34,602 nucleotides of DNA from Gnomoniopsis sp. IMI 355080. Lineage: Eukaryota; Ascomycota; Sordariomycetes; Diaporthales; Gnomoniaceae. Position 1 is the first letter of the stretch. The number at the start of each line of letters is the position of its first letter. The stretch covers positions 1-34,602 of the forward strand of contig JAPEVC010000305.1 in assembly GCA_027946555.1 (NCBI GenBank), given 5' to 3'. Both the position numbers and the translations under genes were made by a program. Below are positions 31,843-34,602 of the stretch, one piece after another. Below the pieces are notes generated by a model, which saw only the letters and a program-made list of their open reading frames with translations, searched no databases and was not told where the DNA came from.

Positions 31843-34452
31843 TCATAGAAACCCTTGAATGCTCTCGACCGCTTCCTGTGCGACCTCCTCCCTCAACGCC
31901 CTACCACCTGCGGGACTCTCCAACATCTCCACGCCTTTGACTCCAGCACCGAAATCGATCACGAGAATCTTAGGATCCTGACCTGTAGAGACGATGCGTC
32001 GATAGTCGCTCTTGGCGCTGAGAACCCAGCTAGAGTGCCACCTAGGGAAGTCCAGCAATTGGCGGCCAGACTCCATGTCAAACACCTTGATATCCGTGTC
32101 GTAGCTGCCACTCACGAGCCGGCCGCTCGCGCTGTCAATGTGCAGCGACCGCACTAAACTCTCGTGCGCCTTCATCTCGCGCAGGCACTCGCCCGTGTGG
32201 GCGTCCCAGATGCGAATGACCTTGTCGTTGCCAGCTGAGGCTATGTAGCGGCCGTCCTCGGAGAATTGGCTGCATGCAAGGCCCTTGGTGTGTCCCTGGA
32301 ATTCTCGGATTTGCTTGCCCGTCTCGATGTTCCACAACTTGACGCGGAAGTCGCCACTGCAGGAGACAATTGTGTTGCCACGCATCTGCACCGCATTGAC
32401 AGGCCCGCTATGGCCCCGAAGCTGCTTGAGGAGCGCACCAGTGGCGCGATCCCAAACGCAGATGCTGATATCCTTAGAGCAGGTAACGATGTGCTTGTCG
32501 TCGAAGCACAGGTCTAGCACGGCGGCAGTGTGGTGCTGAAGCCGTCGGATGGGCTTGTAGCCTGCCTTGATGTCGTAGACGATACAGGTGGCATCAGAGC
32601 TACCCGTTACCAGAATATCCTCGTCGTACTGTAGGCATAGAATCGAGGCCTTGTGGTGCGTCTGGAAAGCCACCGTGGTGGGCATGGCAACCGTGCGGCG
32701 GTGATTGGCGCCGCTGTGTGGCTCGAAGCTGGTCGTATGGGTGGGGAGGCCATCTGTGTTATAAAGTAGCGCCCGGTCCTTAACAACCTCGGGAGGACCG
32801 ATGATCAGCTTGCAGCTCTTGGTGTGCATGTCCCAGATACGAATCGTCTTATCGCGAGAACCGGTAATGATCTTTTGCCTAGAGATGTATGGTCAGTTTC
32901 GTGTCAGGTGTCCCAAGCTATGTCAGAATACTTACTCGTCGAACTGCAGGCAGTAAATACTATCTGAGTGACCGTTCATCCAGACAGAAGTGGCTTTGCC
33001 CTGTTTCCACCTCTTGGCAAGCTCCTCGGTAGCGGCATACGCATCCTTCCAATTCATGTTGGGCTGGATAGCAGGGACGCCCAGACCAGCGCCGGGTTCG
33101 ATAGGCTCACTGGTGGCGTAGGTGTCCGTCTTCTCGCGCAAGTACGACTCACGCCAGATGTGCTGGAGCGACGTGACGTTGCGCCAGGCCTTTGAGACTC
33201 GACTAGCTGGGGCCAGACTTGCTGCGTCGAGGTGGGCAAGCACTTGAATTGCCAGCTCGACGGGCAGACGGTACACAAAGTCGACTCTGCTTGGTGCGCA
33301 GGCGCCCAGAACCACATCACCCTCCGCTGTGACCACGTCTGGATCTTGTAGCTCATCGGCGACGGAGTCGGTGCTGGTGACGGCGATGCCGATGCCACTC
33401 TCACGGTCGTTTTGGGCCGAGTCGAGGGTTAGTCGTTTGTTCTTGAAGGGCAGAGGGAACATCTCGTTCTGCCAGGCAGCCGCCGCTCGTGCTCCTGAGC
33501 CCGAGTTTCGAGGGATGACCGGAGGCTCGTTGCCAAAGCCTGGTCTTGGAACAGATTGGGGCAGCTCTTCGGTGGGGATGTAGCTGTTCTCGTGGGACGA
33601 GAAGGCAAAGTCGCCGTTCAAAATGCGAGAGTGCCTGAAGCTGGTGCTGGTTGCCTTCCTGAGACGATGCCACCTCGAGTTTGTGGCGTGGCCCGTTGGC
33701 GATCGAGGCGAGTGTTGCTGTTGCTGGTTTTGGGCGGAGGAGAAGGGAGACGTGGCGGGGGAAAGAGTAGCGGGAGAAATGGGTGAGGCCGCAATTGACG
33801 ATGTGAAGGTGTGGTGAGACCGGGAAGGGGCATGGCTCGATCGCAGCTGCCGTTTCTGGTCGTTTTGATGGAGGTCGTTCGATTCGCCCGGAGTGTCGAC
33901 TGCGATGGATGTCCTCCGATTGACCAGCCCTTTGATCTGAACGGACGCGCGCCTCCAAATGCCACTTATTGACTTCTTTCCCTTCCCTTTGCCTACATTG
34001 ACCGTGTCCGCGTGGCCATTCATCTCTTGTTCCTGGTCCTGGCCCTGGTCCACGCCAAATCCAGACCAGTTTTCAAAACCAGGCGAAGTTGGCGAAAGAG
34101 CATCGATCGGATCAGCAGTGGTGCGGCTGCGGTGGAGAGCCAGGTCGCCCAACCGCTGGTCCAATTCGTCCTCCGGACTGACGACGGGTATCACCACGGA
34201 CTTGGGCCGCCATGGCACAGACATGCTTCGGGACTTGCTGGTCGACATTCTACGGGCAACTGGTGCCACAGAGGGTGTGGACGTGGGAGAGGCAGAGGCA
34301 GCAGCGGAAGACTCGCCGGGCTTGGTCGGGAATGGCAGGGTGTCGATGGAAGAGTCGTTCTCGGCTCCCGGATAGAGGGCTTCGTGAGCTGGGGCCCAGT
34401 CGGTGATGTGGAAGATGCGACGCGCGGCAGCGGTGGTCGAGGAGGCAGGCAT
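31843..34452 (-). CDS. F-box and WD40-repeat protein, probable SCF ubiquitin-ligase receptor
   Basis: Recruits substrates to a Skp1-Cul1 (SCF) E3 ligase: the F-box binds Skp1 and the WD40 propeller binds the phosphorylated target. Two minus-strand exons, 34452-32936 and 32878-31843 (donor GTAAGT, acceptor CATCTCTAG, phase 2), give 850 residues. Residues 1-390 are Ser/Pro/Thr/Gln-rich and disordered. The F-box is at about 391-436 (YRLPVELAIQVLAHLDAASL...WR). From about 494 to 820 there are seven WD-type blades with recurrent GH...W/F-D ends, for example GHSDSIYCLQFDE, SRDKTIRIWD, HDISICVWDRATG-like and GNDKVIRIWDAHTGE. The intron falls inside the first blade. The ATG at 34452 is the first in-frame; upstream in-frame codons lack one. 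It resembles Met30/Pop1/Fbxw-type proteins, but I cannot assign a specific orthologue. Confidence 0.92.
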
Positions 34453-34602
34453 AGTCGTGTACGGGGCCCTCGACGCACTCTTCCTCTGAGGGGCGTGTGG
34501 GCAAACCACCTCGTCGGCGTGGGGAAGGGCGCAACGTGTCGGTTCGGAGTCGTGGCGTGTCTGTGTCGGTGAGAGGGAGGGCAGGAGAGAAGGGCGGGCG
34601 GG

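Overview
The window reads as nuclear DNA of a filamentous ascomycete (Pezizomycotina; I cannot place the class with confidence). The evidence is genes split by short introns (mostly about 50-150 nt) with GTRNGY donors, long GC-rich coding exons separated by AT-richer spacers, and families typical of or expanded in moulds: a PTH11-like rhodopsin-fold membrane protein, a UstYa/DUF3328 protein, a salicylate-hydroxylase-like FAD monooxygenase and short secreted peptides. No CRISPR array, tRNA, rRNA or intact transposon was seen. All gene models were spliced by hand from the sequence. Every listed intron is GT-AG and every model keeps a continuous reading frame.

Layout. (1) 1-5020: a class II cyclic-nucleotide phosphodiesterase (PDE1) with a 40-codon first exon, a 1165-nt intron and one long exon. 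(2) 5021-10.2 kb: spacer, a 60-residue secreted peptide gene (7366-7548), then an 8-exon PTH11-like gene on the minus strand (8494-9984). (3) 11.2-16.5 kb: three adjacent plus-strand genes: a UstYa/DUF3328 oxidase-type protein (11215-12268), a two-exon gene for a 64-residue secreted peptide with an internal half-repeat (13544-13814), and an FAD monooxygenase (14945-16527). The UstY-type protein, short secreted peptide and flavin monooxygenase together are the parts list of a minimal dikaritin-like ribosomal peptide pathway, and this is the most interesting part of the window. A decayed GH43 glycosidase end (16929-17162, minus) follows. (4) 18.6-26.6 kb: housekeeping-type genes: a FIT/Scs3 lipid-droplet/ER protein, an unrecognised 393-residue protein, an Ap4A phosphorylase, and a Myb/SANT-like putative DNA-binding protein (minus). 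(5) 26.6-31.8 kb: a gene-poor 5-kb stretch with microsatellites and at most traces of decayed coding frames. (6) 31843-34452 (minus): an 850-residue F-box/WD40 protein, probably the substrate receptor of an SCF ubiquitin ligase.

How it fits together. The flanking genes (PDE1, FIT, Ap4A phosphorylase, F-box/WD40) are conserved single-copy types with no evident functional link to one another. The 5-17 kb interior looks accessory: small secreted products, tailoring enzymes, a membrane receptor/sensor-type protein, a pseudogene, and repeated copies of the palindrome TACCTAGGTA in the spacers. My working idea, an inference, is that the UstYa-like protein and the FAD monooxygenase modify a peptide cut from the 64-residue precursor in the secretory pathway. 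The PTH11-like gene and the 60-residue secreted peptide may or may not belong to the same unit.
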